Below the pieces are notes generated by a model that was given only the letters and a program-made list of their open reading frames with translations, was not told the DNA's origin and did no database searches. 64,000 nucleotides of DNA, taken from contig NZ_JAJPDW010000005.1 in the NCBI RefSeq assembly GCF_021654035.1, positions 156,877 to 220,876 on the forward strand, read 5' to 3'. The translations under genes were made by a program, and so were the position numbers. Below, in pieces: positions 31,777-39,857 of the stretch (position 1 is its first letter; every line of letters begins with the position of its first letter). This DNA is from Microbacterium aurantiacum (lineage in GTDB: Bacteria; Actinomycetota; Actinomycetes; Actinomycetales; Microbacteriaceae).

Positions 31777-31954
31777 GGGTTCGCCTCCATCTCGATGGGC
31801 CCGCGTACTCGACGGGGCCTCAGGAGGAAAACGCTACTCAGCGCCGTACATTCCGCAAGCAAGCCAAGCCAACGCTTACCCGACGGACGCCGCACACCGC
31901 CCCGACGGCGGGGCGGAGCGCGCGGTGCACCGTTCGACGGGTTAGCGTCGTCTC

Positions 31955-34099
31955 GTGCCTTCCGCCGATCATCGATTCGGACCCCAGAATCTCAACGCCC
32001 CCGCCGGTGTCGTCACCCGGGAGCCGAAGGATCGTTCCCCCGAACACGCCGAACCCGCCGGTTTCCTCCCGCACGTGCAGGGGCTCCGTGCCATCGCCGT
32101 GCTCTGCGTCGTGCTCTACCACTTCTGGCCGGGCCGCTTCCCCGGGGGTTACGTCGGCGTGGACGTCTTCTTCGTCATCTCCGGCTTCCTCATCACCGCG
32201 CACCTCATGCGCGAGCTCACCGCGACCGGGACCGTCCGGCTCGGGCAGTTCTGGGCGCGACGGGCACGGCGCCTCCTTCCCGCCTCGCTCCTGGTGCTCC
32301 TGGTGTGCGCCCTGGTCGCCGGGTCCGCCTACCTCACGCCCACCTCGGCACTCCCCGCCGAGGTCCGCGAGATCATCGCGTCCACCTTCTACGTGCAGAA
32401 CTGGTATCTGGCACTCACGTCCGCGGACTATCTCAACAACGCCGGCGACCCGACGACCGTCCAGCACTACTGGACGCTGTCGCTGGAGGAGCAGTTCTAC
32501 CTCCTCTGGCCGCTCCTGCTCCTGCTCGCCGCATGGATCGGAGCCCGCTGGTTCCGCGGCGCACGCCGCCGTGCCGTGCTCGTGGCGATCGGGATCGTCA
32601 CGCTGGTCTCGTTCGCCTTCAACGTCTGGCTGACGCTCACCGACCCCGCTCCGGCCTACTTCGTCACCTTCGGTCGGATGTGGCAGTTCGGCGTCGGCGC
32701 GTTGATCGCCCTGGTGCCCCTCCTGCGCATCCGGAACGCGGCGGCGAGCTTCGTGCTCGGGTGGGCCGGGATCCTCGCCCTCGCCGTGGTCACCTTCCGG
32801 TTCGACGCGCAGACGCCCTTCCCCGGCTACATGGCGGCGATCCCGACGCTCGCCGCCGCCGCCGTGATCGCGGCGTCCCGCACCGAGCGCTGGTGGTATC
32901 CGACGCGTGTGCTGTCCATCCGGCCCGCGCAGTTCGTCGGCGACATCTCCTACTCGCTGTACCTCTGGCACTGGCCGCTCATCGTCATCGCGCCCTCCGT
33001 CCCGTTCTGGGGCCTGACGATCTGGCACCGTCTGGCGCTCCTCGCGCTCTGCTTCGTCCTCGCGTGGCTGACCAAGCGCTTCGTGGAGGACCCCGTCCGG
33101 AGTTGGAAGGTCCTGACGTCGCGTCCTCCTCGTGTCACCCTCTGGGCCTCGCTCGTCGCGATGGTGCTCGTCGCCGCCACGGCCGGCGGAGCGTGGGCGG
33201 TCAACGCACCCGCCTATCGCGACGGCATCCAGGCGATCGAGCAGCTCCGCGCCGATCCGCCGGAGTGCTTCGGAGCCGCCGCCGCCCTCGACCCCGGCTG
33301 CGCGGAGGCGGACTTCGGCGCCCAGATCCTGCCGGCGCCCGGCTTCGCCGGTGTGGATCGCCCGGAGGACGCGCAGTGCTTCGTGCAACTCAACGATGCG
33401 CGTCCGGTGTCGTGCGAGTTCGGCTCGGACGCAGCGGATGCCCCGCGGGTCGCCCTGGTGGGGGATTCGCACGCGTACCAGCTCCTCCCGACGTTCCAGC
33501 GCCTGGCGGACGAGCGCGGCTGGCATCTCACGACGTGGTTCAAGGGCGCATGTCCGTGGAACGACACCCCGCTGTCGACGCCCGGGGCGTTCGGAGCCGC
33601 GTGCACCGACTGGCGCGCAGGCGTGGAATCGGCGATGGCGGACGCCGACCTCGACGTCGTGTTCACCGCGGCTCTCGCGACCACGCCGTACTCCTCCGCG
33701 GGCTACCCGACGGCGCAGGACGCCGCGGTCGCGGGATATCGCGAAGCCTGGGGACGGATGCTCAATCGCGACGTTCCCGTGATCACCGTGGTGGACAACC
33801 CGGTGTGGCCGACGGATCCGAACAAGTGCCTGCGCACACGCGATGTCGCGGAGTGCGATGCGCCACGGGCGGATGTCCTGGTCGCAGAGGACCCGCTGAG
33901 GGATGCCGCGCAGGGTCTGGACGGGGTCACCCTCATCGACGCCACGGACGCGTTCTGCGATGACGCGGTGTGCTGGCCGGTCGTGGGCGGCGCGAACATC
34001 TACCGCGACCAGGATCACCTCACGGTCACCTTCGCCGATTCGCTGGCCCCGCAGTACGCCGCGGCGATCGAGGAGGCGCTCGGCGCTCGCGCACCGTAG
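31955..34099 (+). CDS. Acyltransferase 3 / SGNH domain membrane protein (OafA/YrhL type)
   Basis: 714 aa. N-terminal acyltransferase-3 domain with about ten to eleven membrane segments (LPHVQGLRAIAVLCVVLYHF at its start, GYVGVDVFFVISGFLITAHL, ISYSLYLWHWPLIV), then an extracytoplasmic SGNH esterase-like domain (about residues 470-710) with GDSHAYQLLP and DQDHLT supplying catalytic Ser, Asp and His. Such proteins O-acylate cell-surface glycans. GTG start 6 nt after TAGCGT (31943-31948): leaderless. The target polymer is not identifiable from context. Confidence 0.9.
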   Translation: MPSADHRFGPQNLNAPAGVVTREPKDRSPEHAEPAGFLPHVQGLRAIAVLCVVLYHFWPGRFPGGYVGVDVFFVISGFLITAHLMRELTATGTVRLGQFWARRARRLLPASLLVLLVCALVAGSAYLTPTSALPAEVREIIASTFYVQNWYLALTSADYLNNAGDPTTVQHYWTLSLEEQFYLLWPLLLLLAAWIGARWFRGARRRAVLVAIGIVTLVSFAFNVWLTLTDPAPAYFVTFGRMWQFGVGALIALVPLLRIRNAAASFVLGWAGILALAVVTFRFDAQTPFPGYMAAIPTLAAAAVIAASRTERWWYPTRVLSIRPAQFVGDISYSLYLWHWPLIVIAPSVPFWGLTIWHRLALLALCFVLAWLTKRFVEDPVRSWKVLTSRPPRVTLWASLVAMVLVAATAGGAWAVNAPAYRDGIQAIEQLRADPPECFGAAAALDPGCAEADFGAQILPAPGFAGVDRPEDAQCFVQLNDARPVSCEFGSDAADAPRVALVGDSHAYQLLPTFQRLADERGWHLTTWFKGACPWNDTPLSTPGAFGAACTDWRAGVESAMADADLDVVFTAALATTPYSSAGYPTAQDAAVAGYREAWGRMLNRDVPVITVVDNPVWPTDPNKCLRTRDVAECDAPRADVLVAEDPLRDAAQGLDGVTLIDATDAFCDDAVCWPVVGGANIYRDQDHLTVTFADSLAPQYAAAIEEALGARAP

Positions 34100-34108
34100 G
34101 GTTCGGTC

Positions 34109-34657
34109 ATGACGATCGCCCCCGATGCCACCGTCCGCGCTGTCTCCGGCCGCGAACCCGCGCTCCATCCCACGGCCTTCCTGGCCGACGGCGCCCGCGT
34201 GATGGGGGGAGTGGAGCTGGCCGAGGGGGCGAGCGTCTGGTTCAACGCCGTCCTCCGCGCAGACGGCGACACCATCACGGTGGGTGCGGGCTCGAACCTG
34301 CAGGACAACGTTTCCGTGCACGTCGATCCCGGGCATCCCGTGGTGATCGGCGCGGACGTCTCCGTGGGCCACAACGCCGTCGTCCACGGCTGCACGATCG
34401 ACGACGCCTGCCTCATCGGGATGGGCAGCGTCATCCTCTCGGGCGCGAAGATCGGTCGCGGGAGCCTGGTCGCGGCCGGCGCCGTCGTGCTCGAGGGAAC
34501 CGTCGTGCCGCCCGGATCGCTCGTCGCCGGAGTCCCGGCGAAGGTGCGTCGGGAACTCACCGAAGAGGAGCGCGCCGGGATTCTGCGCAACGCGCAGAAC
34601 TACCGACGGCATGTCGCCGATCACATCGAGGCGCTCAGCGCCGATATCGGTCGGTGA
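34109..34657 (+). CDS. Gamma carbonic anhydrase family protein
   Basis: 182 aa left-handed beta-helix protein. Hexapeptide-repeat pattern throughout (SVWFNAVLRADGDTITVGAGSN, VVIGADVSVGHNAVVHGC, CLIGMGSVILSGAKIG), with metal-binding histidines in SVHVD, VGHNAV and VHGC. These proteins are zinc/iron carbonic anhydrases or inactive relatives; activity cannot be told from sequence. ATG 34109 is 6 nt after TAGGGT (34097-34102) and 9 nt after the acyltransferase stop, so it likely has its own leaderless promoter. Confidence 0.9.
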   Translation: MTIAPDATVRAVSGREPALHPTAFLADGARVMGGVELAEGASVWFNAVLRADGDTITVGAGSNLQDNVSVHVDPGHPVVIGADVSVGHNAVVHGCTIDDACLIGMGSVILSGAKIGRGSLVAAGAVVLEGTVVPPGSLVAGVPAKVRRELTEEERAGILRNAQNYRRHVADHIEALSADIGR

Positions 34658-34662
34658 AAAGG

Positions 34663-34736
34663 TGGAGGGGCTGACGAGAATCGAACTCGCATCATCTGTT
34701 TGGAAGACAGAGGCTTTACCACTAAGCTACAGCCCC
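34663..34736 (-). tRNA. tRNA-Gly (TCC)
   Basis: Minus-strand cloverleaf with acceptor GGGGCTG/CAGCCCC, anticodon TCC in loop CTTCCAA, T-loop TTCGATT and encoded CCA (34665-34663). An unusually AT-rich stretch (AATTTTAAGTTAT, 34738-34750) lies immediately 5' of the gene. Confidence 0.95.
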
Positions 34737-34890
34737 GAATTTTAAGTTATCGCCCGCGATTCCCGGAGAGGGCATCGCGAACTCTCCACAGTCTACGTCA
34801 CCGTGCGCGCGACTCCGAACCGCCGGGCGCCGGGCGGCGGTCGGCTAGACTGCACGGGGTCACCAGGCGCACGCGCACGTGCGGATCCGC

Positions 34891-34967
34891 CGGGGCGTAG
34901 CTCAGCTTGGTAGAGCGCCCGCTTTGGGAGCGGGAGGCCGCAGGTTCAAATCCTGTCGCCCCGACCA
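34891..34967 (+). tRNA. tRNA-Pro (TGG)
   Basis: Plus-strand cloverleaf, acceptor CGGGGCG/CGCCCCG, anticodon TGG in loop TTTGGGA, T-loop TTCAAAT, encoded CCA. TAGACT at 34846-34851 is a likely -10, giving a short leader of about 32 nt. A degenerate copy of its 3' part lies at 35079-35106. Confidence 0.95.
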
Positions 34968-35078
34968 CGACGCCGGCATCGATCCGGTGGACACGGGCCG
35001 TTTCAGCCGCATCGGATAGACTTGCGGGCGGCCCTCGTCGCGCTCCTCGCTCCGGCATGGAGTTCCGCGCGAGCCCCA

Positions 35079-35106
35079 GAGGCCGCAGGCTCGGATCCTG
35101 TCGCCC
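35079..35106 (+). repeat. Degenerate fragment of the tRNA-Pro 3' half
   Basis: 28 nt that match tRNA-Pro(TGG) positions from the variable region through the T-arm into the acceptor at 25 of 28 bases. The T-stem GCAGG/CCTGT is intact, but the T-loop is changed from TTCAAAT to CTCGGAT, and no CCA or full acceptor follows. It lies 112 nt after the intact tRNA gene, inside the leader of tig. Probably a remnant of an integration or duplication event at tRNA-Pro. Confidence 0.6.
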
Positions 35107-35185
35107 TCCCGGCCCCGCAGATCCCGCGAACAGACCTTCCCACGCCGCGCATGCGCGCGGTCCGATACGAGGAGAACGAACAGGC

Positions 35186-36652
35186 ATGGTCAACAGCACC
35201 GTCGAGAAGCTGAGCCCCACCCGGGTCAAGCTGCACATCACGGTCACTCCGGACGAGCTTCGTCCGAGCATCACCCACGCGTACGAGCACATCGCGCAGG
35301 ACGTGCAGATCCCCGGCTTCCGCAAGGGCAAGGTGCCCGCGCCGATCATCGACCAGCGCATCGGCCGCACGGCGGTCCTCGAGCACGCGGTGAGCGAAGG
35401 ACTCGACGGGTTCTACCGCGAGGCCGTGACGGCCAACGAGCTGCGGGTCCTCGGGCGCCCGAGCGCCGAGGTCACCGAGTGGCCGAGCGACAAGGACTTC
35501 TCCGGCGACCTGGCCGTCGAGGTCGAGGTCGACGTGCGTCCGGACTTCGAGCTCCCCGCACTCGAGGGCACCACCCTCGAGGTGGACGCCGTCGAGGTGG
35601 ACGAGGCCGCCGTCGAGGAGGAGCTGGACCGCCTGCGCGCCCGCTTCGGCACCCTCGTGACCGTTGACCGCCCGGCCGCGAAGGGCGACTTCGTCGAGCT
35701 CGACCTGGTCGCGACGATCGACGGCAACGAGATCGACCGCGCCGAGGGCGTGTCGTACGAACTCGGGTCCGGCGAGCTGCTCGAGGGGATCGACGAGGCC
35801 ATCGACTCCCTCACCGCGGGCGAGGACACCACGTTCCGCTCGAAGCTCGTCGGCGGCGACCACGCCGGCGAGGAGGCCGAGGTCTCCGTATCGGTGAAGG
35901 CCGTCAAGGAGCGCGAGTTGCCCGAGGCGGACGACGACTTCGCTCAGATCGCCAGCGAGTTCGACACGATCGCCGAGCTCCGCGAGAGCCTGGTCGAGCG
36001 CGTCAGCCAGCAGTCGGTCTTCACGCAGGGCTCCGCCGCGCGGGACAAGCTCATCGAGCACCTCCTCGCCAACGTCGAGATCCCGGTTCCGCCGCAGCTC
36101 ATCGAGGACGAGGTGCACAACCACCTCGAGGGCGAGAACCGCCTGGAGGACGACGAGCACCGCGCCGAGGTGACCGAGGCCAGCGAGAAGCAGTTCAAGA
36201 CGCAGATGCTCCTGGACAAGGTTGCAGAGACGTTCCAGGTCCAGGTGTCGCAGGAGGAGCTCACCCAGTACCTCGTGCAGTCCGCCGCCCAGTACGGAAT
36301 GGCGCCGCAGGAGTTCGTCAACGCGCTCCAGCAGGGCAACCAGCTGCCCGCCATGGTCGGTGAGGTGGCCCGGAACAAGGCCCTCGCCGTCGCCCTCGGC
36401 AAGGTGACCGTGGTCGATACGAACGGCAAGACCGTCGACCTCACCGGGTTCGTCGCCGTCGAGGACGACGAGCAGGCCGAGGAGGACGTCGTCGAGGAGG
36501 CCGAGGAGATCGCGGACGCCGCGGCCGACGCCGACGCCGCCGTCGAGGCCGAGGAAGCCGCCGCGGAGGAGGCTCCGGCCAAGAAGGCACCGGCCAAGAA
36601 GGCCGCAGCCAAGAAGGCGCCGGCGAAGAAGAAGGCCGCCGACAGCGAGTGA
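35186..36652 (+). CDS. tig: Trigger factor
   Basis: 488 aa ribosome-bound chaperone and peptidyl-prolyl isomerase. N-terminal ribosome-binding domain with the signature [10 protein letters not shown] (loop near residue 45), FKBP-type PPIase domain (about 160-240, with GDFVELDL and [12 protein letters not shown]), and a C-terminal helical arm. It ends in an acidic stretch followed by a Lys/Ala tail made of repeated PAKKA units, common in actinobacterial trigger factors. ATG 35186 preceded by GGAG. A TAGACT (35017-35022) would give a leader of about 160 nt holding the tRNA-Pro fragment. Followed by a strong hairpin. Confidence 0.95.
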   Translation: MVNSTVEKLSPTRVKLHITVTPDELRPSITHAYEHIAQDVQIPGFRKGKVPAPIIDQRIGRTAVLEHAVSEGLDGFYREAVTANELRVLGRPSAEVTEWPSDKDFSGDLAVEVEVDVRPDFELPALEGTTLEVDAVEVDEAAVEEELDRLRARFGTLVTVDRPAAKGDFVELDLVATIDGNEIDRAEGVSYELGSGELLEGIDEAIDSLTAGEDTTFRSKLVGGDHAGEEAEVSVSVKAVKERELPEADDDFAQIASEFDTIAELRESLVERVSQQSVFTQGSAARDKLIEHLLANVEIPVPPQLIEDEVHNHLEGENRLEDDEHRAEVTEASEKQFKTQMLLDKVAETFQVQVSQEELTQYLVQSAAQYGMAPQEFVNALQQGNQLPAMVGEVARNKALAVALGKVTVVDTNGKTVDLTGFVAVEDDEQAEEDVVEEAEEIADAAADADAAVEAEEAAAEEAPAKKAPAKKAAAKKAPAKKKAADSE

Positions 36653-36659
36653 TCACAGT

Positions 36660-36695
36660 CCGAGGGGGCGGGTGCCGCGGCATCCGCCCCCTCGG
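36660..36695 (+). terminator. Hairpin terminator after tig (no U-tract)
   Basis: A 17-bp stem (36660-36676 with 36679-36695), one G-U pair, and a 2-nt loop, starting 8 nt after the tig stop. No T-run follows; such U-less hairpins are common candidate terminators in actinobacteria. Confidence 0.7.
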
Positions 36696-36787
36696 CGTTC
36701 CACGACCTCGACCGGTGCGTCCACGGCGGCACGGACACGCCCGATCCGCCCGCGGCGAACACGGCATCCGCCCTCGAACCGCGCCGG

Positions 36788-36793
36788 TAGATT
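36788..36793 (+). promoter_or_regulatory. Likely -10 element for clpP1-clpP2
   Basis: TAGATT 30 nt before the clpP1 ATG, downstream of the tig terminator. This is the only good -10 match in the gap. The -35 region is not clear. A ClgR-type operator was looked for but no convincing match was seen. Confidence 0.45.
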
Positions 36794-36822
36794 CGTTCCA
36801 GATCACCGGAAGAGGAGCACAC

Positions 36823-37410
36823 ATGCCCGAACCCCTTATGGCAACGAGCGTCTTCGACAGACTGCTGAAGGACCGCATCATCTGGCTCGGTTCGGAGGTG
36901 CGCGACGAGAACGCGAATGAGATCTGCGCGAAGATCCTTCTCCTCGCCGCCGAGGACCCCGAGCGGGACATCTACCTCTACATCAACTCGCCGGGCGGCT
37001 CCATCACCGCCGGCATGGCCATCTACGACACGATGCAGTTCGTCCCGAACGACATCGTGACTGTCGGGATCGGCATGGCCGCGTCGATGGGCCAGCTGCT
37101 GCTGACCAGCGGCACCAAGGGCAAGCGGTACATCACCCCGAACGCCCGCGTCCTCCTCCACCAGCCGCACGGCGGATTCGGCGGAACGTCCAGCGACATC
37201 CAGACGCAGGCCCAGCTGATCGTCTCGATGAAGAACACCCTCGCCCAGATCACGGCTGCGCAGACGGGGAAGACCGTCGAGCAGATCAACGAGGACGGCG
37301 ACCGCGACCGCTGGTTCACCGCGACCGAGGCGTTGGAGTACGGCTTCGTGGACCACATCCGCGAGCACGCCGCCGACGTGACCGGTGGCGGCGGAACCGA
37401 CGCCAAGTGA
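36823..37410 (+). CDS. clpP1: ATP-dependent Clp protease proteolytic subunit 1
   Basis: 195 aa serine protease subunit. Catalytic Ser in [11 protein letters not shown] and catalytic His in [14 protein letters not shown], with the Asp in [12 protein letters not shown] 36823 with AGAGGAG upstream; the short N-terminal propeptide MPEPLMATS fits ClpP1. In actinobacteria ClpP1 and ClpP2 form a mixed tetradecamer. Followed 32 nt later by clpP2 and by clpX after a terminator-like hairpin. Confidence 0.95.
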   Translation: MPEPLMATSVFDRLLKDRIIWLGSEVRDENANEICAKILLLAAEDPERDIYLYINSPGGSITAGMAIYDTMQFVPNDIVTVGIGMAASMGQLLLTSGTKGKRYITPNARVLLHQPHGGFGGTSSDIQTQAQLIVSMKNTLAQITAAQTGKTVEQINEDGDRDRWFTATEALEYGFVDHIREHAADVTGGGGTDAK

Positions 37411-37442
37411 CGGATGCGAAGGCGAAAGGAACCTACACGCAC

Positions 37443-38108
37443 ATGAACACGCCCACCGCCGGCATCCCGCAGGGAATCGCCCTGCCCCACAGCCGCTACA
37501 TCCTTCCCCAGTTCGAGGAGCGGACCGCCTACGGGTACAAGCGCCAGGACCCCTACAACAAGCTGTTCGAAGATCGGGTGATCTTCCTCGGCGTCCAGGT
37601 CGACGACGCCTCGGCGGATGACGTCATGGCGCAGCTGCTCGTCCTGGAGTCGCAGGACCCGGAACGCGACATCGTCATGTACATCAACTCGCCCGGTGGC
37701 TCGTTCACCGCGATGACGGCGATCTACGACACGATGCAGTACGTCTCACCGCAGATCTCCACGGTCGTCCTCGGACAGGCTGCCTCGGCCGCCTCCGTCC
37801 TGCTGGCGGCCGGCGCGCCGGGCAAGCGCCTGGCGCTCCCGAACGCCCGCATCCTGATGCACCAGCCCGCGATGGGCGAGGCCGGTCACGGCCAGGCCTC
37901 CGACATCGAGATCCAGGCACAGGAGATCCTCCGGATGCGCACGTGGCTCGAGGAGACGATGGCCCGCCACACCGGCAAGGATGTCGCGAAGATCAACAAG
38001 GACATCGATCGCGACAAGATCCTCTCCGCGAGCGAGGCGCTGGAGTACGGCATCGTCGATCAGGTCCTGACGACGCGCAAGCGGACCACCGCGGCGCTGA
38101 CCTCCTGA
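37443..38108 (+). CDS. clpP2: ATP-dependent Clp protease proteolytic subunit 2
   Basis: 221 aa. Catalytic Ser in GQAASAASVLLAAG, catalytic His in RILMHQPAMGEAGHG, Asp in KDIDRDKIL. Longer N-terminal propeptide (about 30 residues) than ClpP1, as usual for actinobacterial ClpP2. Start uncertain: ATG 37443 is used here, but GTG 37407, which overlaps the clpP1 stop, would add 12 residues. Partner of ClpP1 in the hetero-oligomeric protease. Confidence 0.93.
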   Translation: MNTPTAGIPQGIALPHSRYILPQFEERTAYGYKRQDPYNKLFEDRVIFLGVQVDDASADDVMAQLLVLESQDPERDIVMYINSPGGSFTAMTAIYDTMQYVSPQISTVVLGQAASAASVLLAAGAPGKRLALPNARILMHQPAMGEAGHGQASDIEIQAQEILRMRTWLEETMARHTGKDVAKINKDIDRDKILSASEALEYGIVDQVLTTRKRTTAALTS

Positions 38109-38115
38109 CCGACTT

Positions 38116-38151
38116 CGACGGCGGCCCGGTCCTCGGACCGGGCCGCCGTCG
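38116..38151 (+). terminator. Hairpin after clpP2 (no U-tract)
   Basis: A perfect 17-bp inverted repeat (38116-38132 / 38135-38151) with a 2-nt loop, 8 nt after the clpP2 stop. It separates clpP1P2 from clpX. No T-run follows. Confidence 0.7.
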
Positions 38152-38258
38152 TCTTCGGCACCACGACATCGCGCGTCGTAAATCCCGTCGCGTGTCGCCG
38201 CCACAGGTTAGGCTCGGAGCATCGCCCGGATCTGACCGGATACGACTGGAGGAGCCTG

Positions 38259-39527
38259 ATGGCACGCATCGGTGAGAGCGCCGACCTCTTCAAATGCTCC
38301 TTCTGCGGCAAGAGCCAGAAGCAGGTGCAGCAGCTGATCGCCGGTCCCGGCGTGTACATCTGCGACGAGTGCGTCGAGCTGTGCAACGAGATCATCGAAG
38401 AGCGCATGGCGGAGTCTTCGGACGGGGAGGTCGCGGATTTCGATCTGCCGAAGCCCCGCGAGATCTTCTCCTTCCTCGAGGAGTACGTGATCGGTCAACG
38501 CGACGCGAAGCGTGCGCTGTCGGTGGCCGTCTACAACCACTACAAGCGCGTCCGCGCGCGCGGCACGATCCAGTCGGCCGAACAGCGCGCCGACGAGATC
38601 GAGATCGCGAAGAGCAACATCCTGCTGCTCGGCCCGACCGGGTGCGGCAAGACCTACCTCGCCCAGACGCTCGCGAAGCGGCTGAACGTCCCGTTCGCCG
38701 TGGCGGACGCGACCGCGCTCACCGAAGCCGGCTACGTCGGCGAGGACGTGGAGAACATCCTCCTCAAGCTCCTGCAGGCGGCGGACTTCGACACCAAGCG
38801 CGCCGAGACGGGGATCATCTACATCGACGAGGTCGACAAGATCGCGCGCAAGGCGGAGAACCCGTCGATTACCCGTGACGTGTCGGGGGAGGGCGTGCAG
38901 CAGGCCCTCCTGAAGATCCTCGAGGGTACTGTCGCCTCGGTGCCTCCGCAGGGCGGCCGCAAGCACCCCCACCAGGAGTTCATCCAGATCGACACGACCA
39001 ACGTGCTCTTCATCGTCGCAGGAGCCTTCGCGGGGCTCGAGGAGATCATCTCCTCCCGCGTGGGGAAGCACGGCGTCGGGTTCGGCGCTCCTCTGCACAG
39101 CAAGGGCGATGACCTCGACCTCTTCAGCGAGGTGCTGCCCGAGGATCTGCACAAATTCGGGCTCATCCCGGAGTTCATCGGTCGCCTTCCCGTCGTCGCA
39201 TCCGTCTCGCCCCTCGACCGCGAGGCGCTGATGGAGATCCTCACGGAACCGAAGAACGCCCTGGTGAAGCAGTACCAGCGGATGTTCGAACTCGACGATG
39301 TGACCTTGGAGTTCGACACCGGCGCTCTCGAGGCCATCGCCGAGCTCGCCGTCGCACGGAAGACCGGCGCGCGTGGTCTGCGGGCGATCCTCGAGGACGT
39401 GCTCGGCCCGATCATGTTCGAGATCCCCTCGACCGACGACGTCGACAAGGTCGTGGTCACCCGCGCTTCCGTCGAGGAGGGCGCGGCACCCACCCTCGTC
39501 CTCCGCGAGAAGCGCAAGAGCGCCTGA
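38259..39527 (+). CDS. clpX: ATP-dependent Clp protease ATP-binding subunit ClpX
   Basis: 422 aa AAA+ unfoldase. N-terminal zinc-binding domain CSFCGKSQ ... CDECVELC (residues about 10-37), Walker A GPTGCGKT near residue 125, Walker [14 protein letters not shown], sensor and the ClpP-docking loop GVGFG. Delivers ssrA-tagged and other substrates to ClpP1P2. A good Shine-Dalgarno (TGGAGGAG) precedes ATG 38259. Separated from clpP2 by 150 nt including a strong hairpin, so it probably has its own promoter (TTAGGCT near 38210). Confidence 0.96.
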   Translation: MARIGESADLFKCSFCGKSQKQVQQLIAGPGVYICDECVELCNEIIEERMAESSDGEVADFDLPKPREIFSFLEEYVIGQRDAKRALSVAVYNHYKRVRARGTIQSAEQRADEIEIAKSNILLLGPTGCGKTYLAQTLAKRLNVPFAVADATALTEAGYVGEDVENILLKLLQAADFDTKRAETGIIYIDEVDKIARKAENPSITRDVSGEGVQQALLKILEGTVASVPPQGGRKHPHQEFIQIDTTNVLFIVAGAFAGLEEIISSRVGKHGVGFGAPLHSKGDDLDLFSEVLPEDLHKFGLIPEFIGRLPVVASVSPLDREALMEILTEPKNALVKQYQRMFELDDVTLEFDTGALEAIAELAVARKTGARGLRAILEDVLGPIMFEIPSTDDVDKVVVTRASVEEGAAPTLVLREKRKSA

Positions 39528-39564
39528 CACTGTCGGAAGTCGGGGTTACCGTGCCGGTAGGGGC

Positions 39565-39848
39565 ATGATCCGTTACGACACCGCCAGCACGTTCACCGGC
39601 TACATCGCCGACGAAACTCACTCTCTCGACTGGCTTTTCGCCGTGCCGGGGGGCGAGGAACCCGATCCGAGCCTGATTCCCGAGGCAGCCGTGTTGGTGA
39701 TGGGCTCGACGACCTACACGTGGGTCCTCGAGCACACCGGTGCGCGGGGCGACCCGCGGGTCGGTGCCGCCCGCGCCTCACGCTCATCGAGGCGCGGGCG
39801 GTCGGCGCGTTCGCACGGGTGCGCTTCAGGGTCGCACCGGGGTCCTGA
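39565..39848 (+). pseudogene. Dihydrofolate reductase / RibD C-terminal family remnant
   Basis: The N-terminal ~65 codons from ATG 39565 read as a DHFR/RibD_C-like domain (TASTFTGYIADETHSLDWLF, AAVLVMGSTTYTWVLEH). The C-terminal strand pair of the same family (LTLIEARAVGAFARVRFRV, then stop at 39846-39848) follows only ~10 codons later and in another frame. The middle ~100 residues of a normal ~190-aa member are missing. I read this as an internal deletion with frameshift. Without the shift the first frame runs antisense into dcp. Confidence 0.8.
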
Positions 39849-39857
39849 CACCTGCCA

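Noticed and set aside
31838..34624. A 928-codon minus-strand open frame opposite the acyltransferase
   Set aside because: Antisense shadow; the plus strand has a complete acyltransferase-3/SGNH protein.
34738..34800. AT-rich patch beside tRNA-Gly as an origin-like or att site
   Set aside because: Too short and without repeats; more simply part of the tRNA-Gly promoter/5' flank.
36700..36822. A ClgR operator upstream of clpP1
   Set aside because: Only a partial GCGAAC-like half-site was seen; the inverted half was missing.
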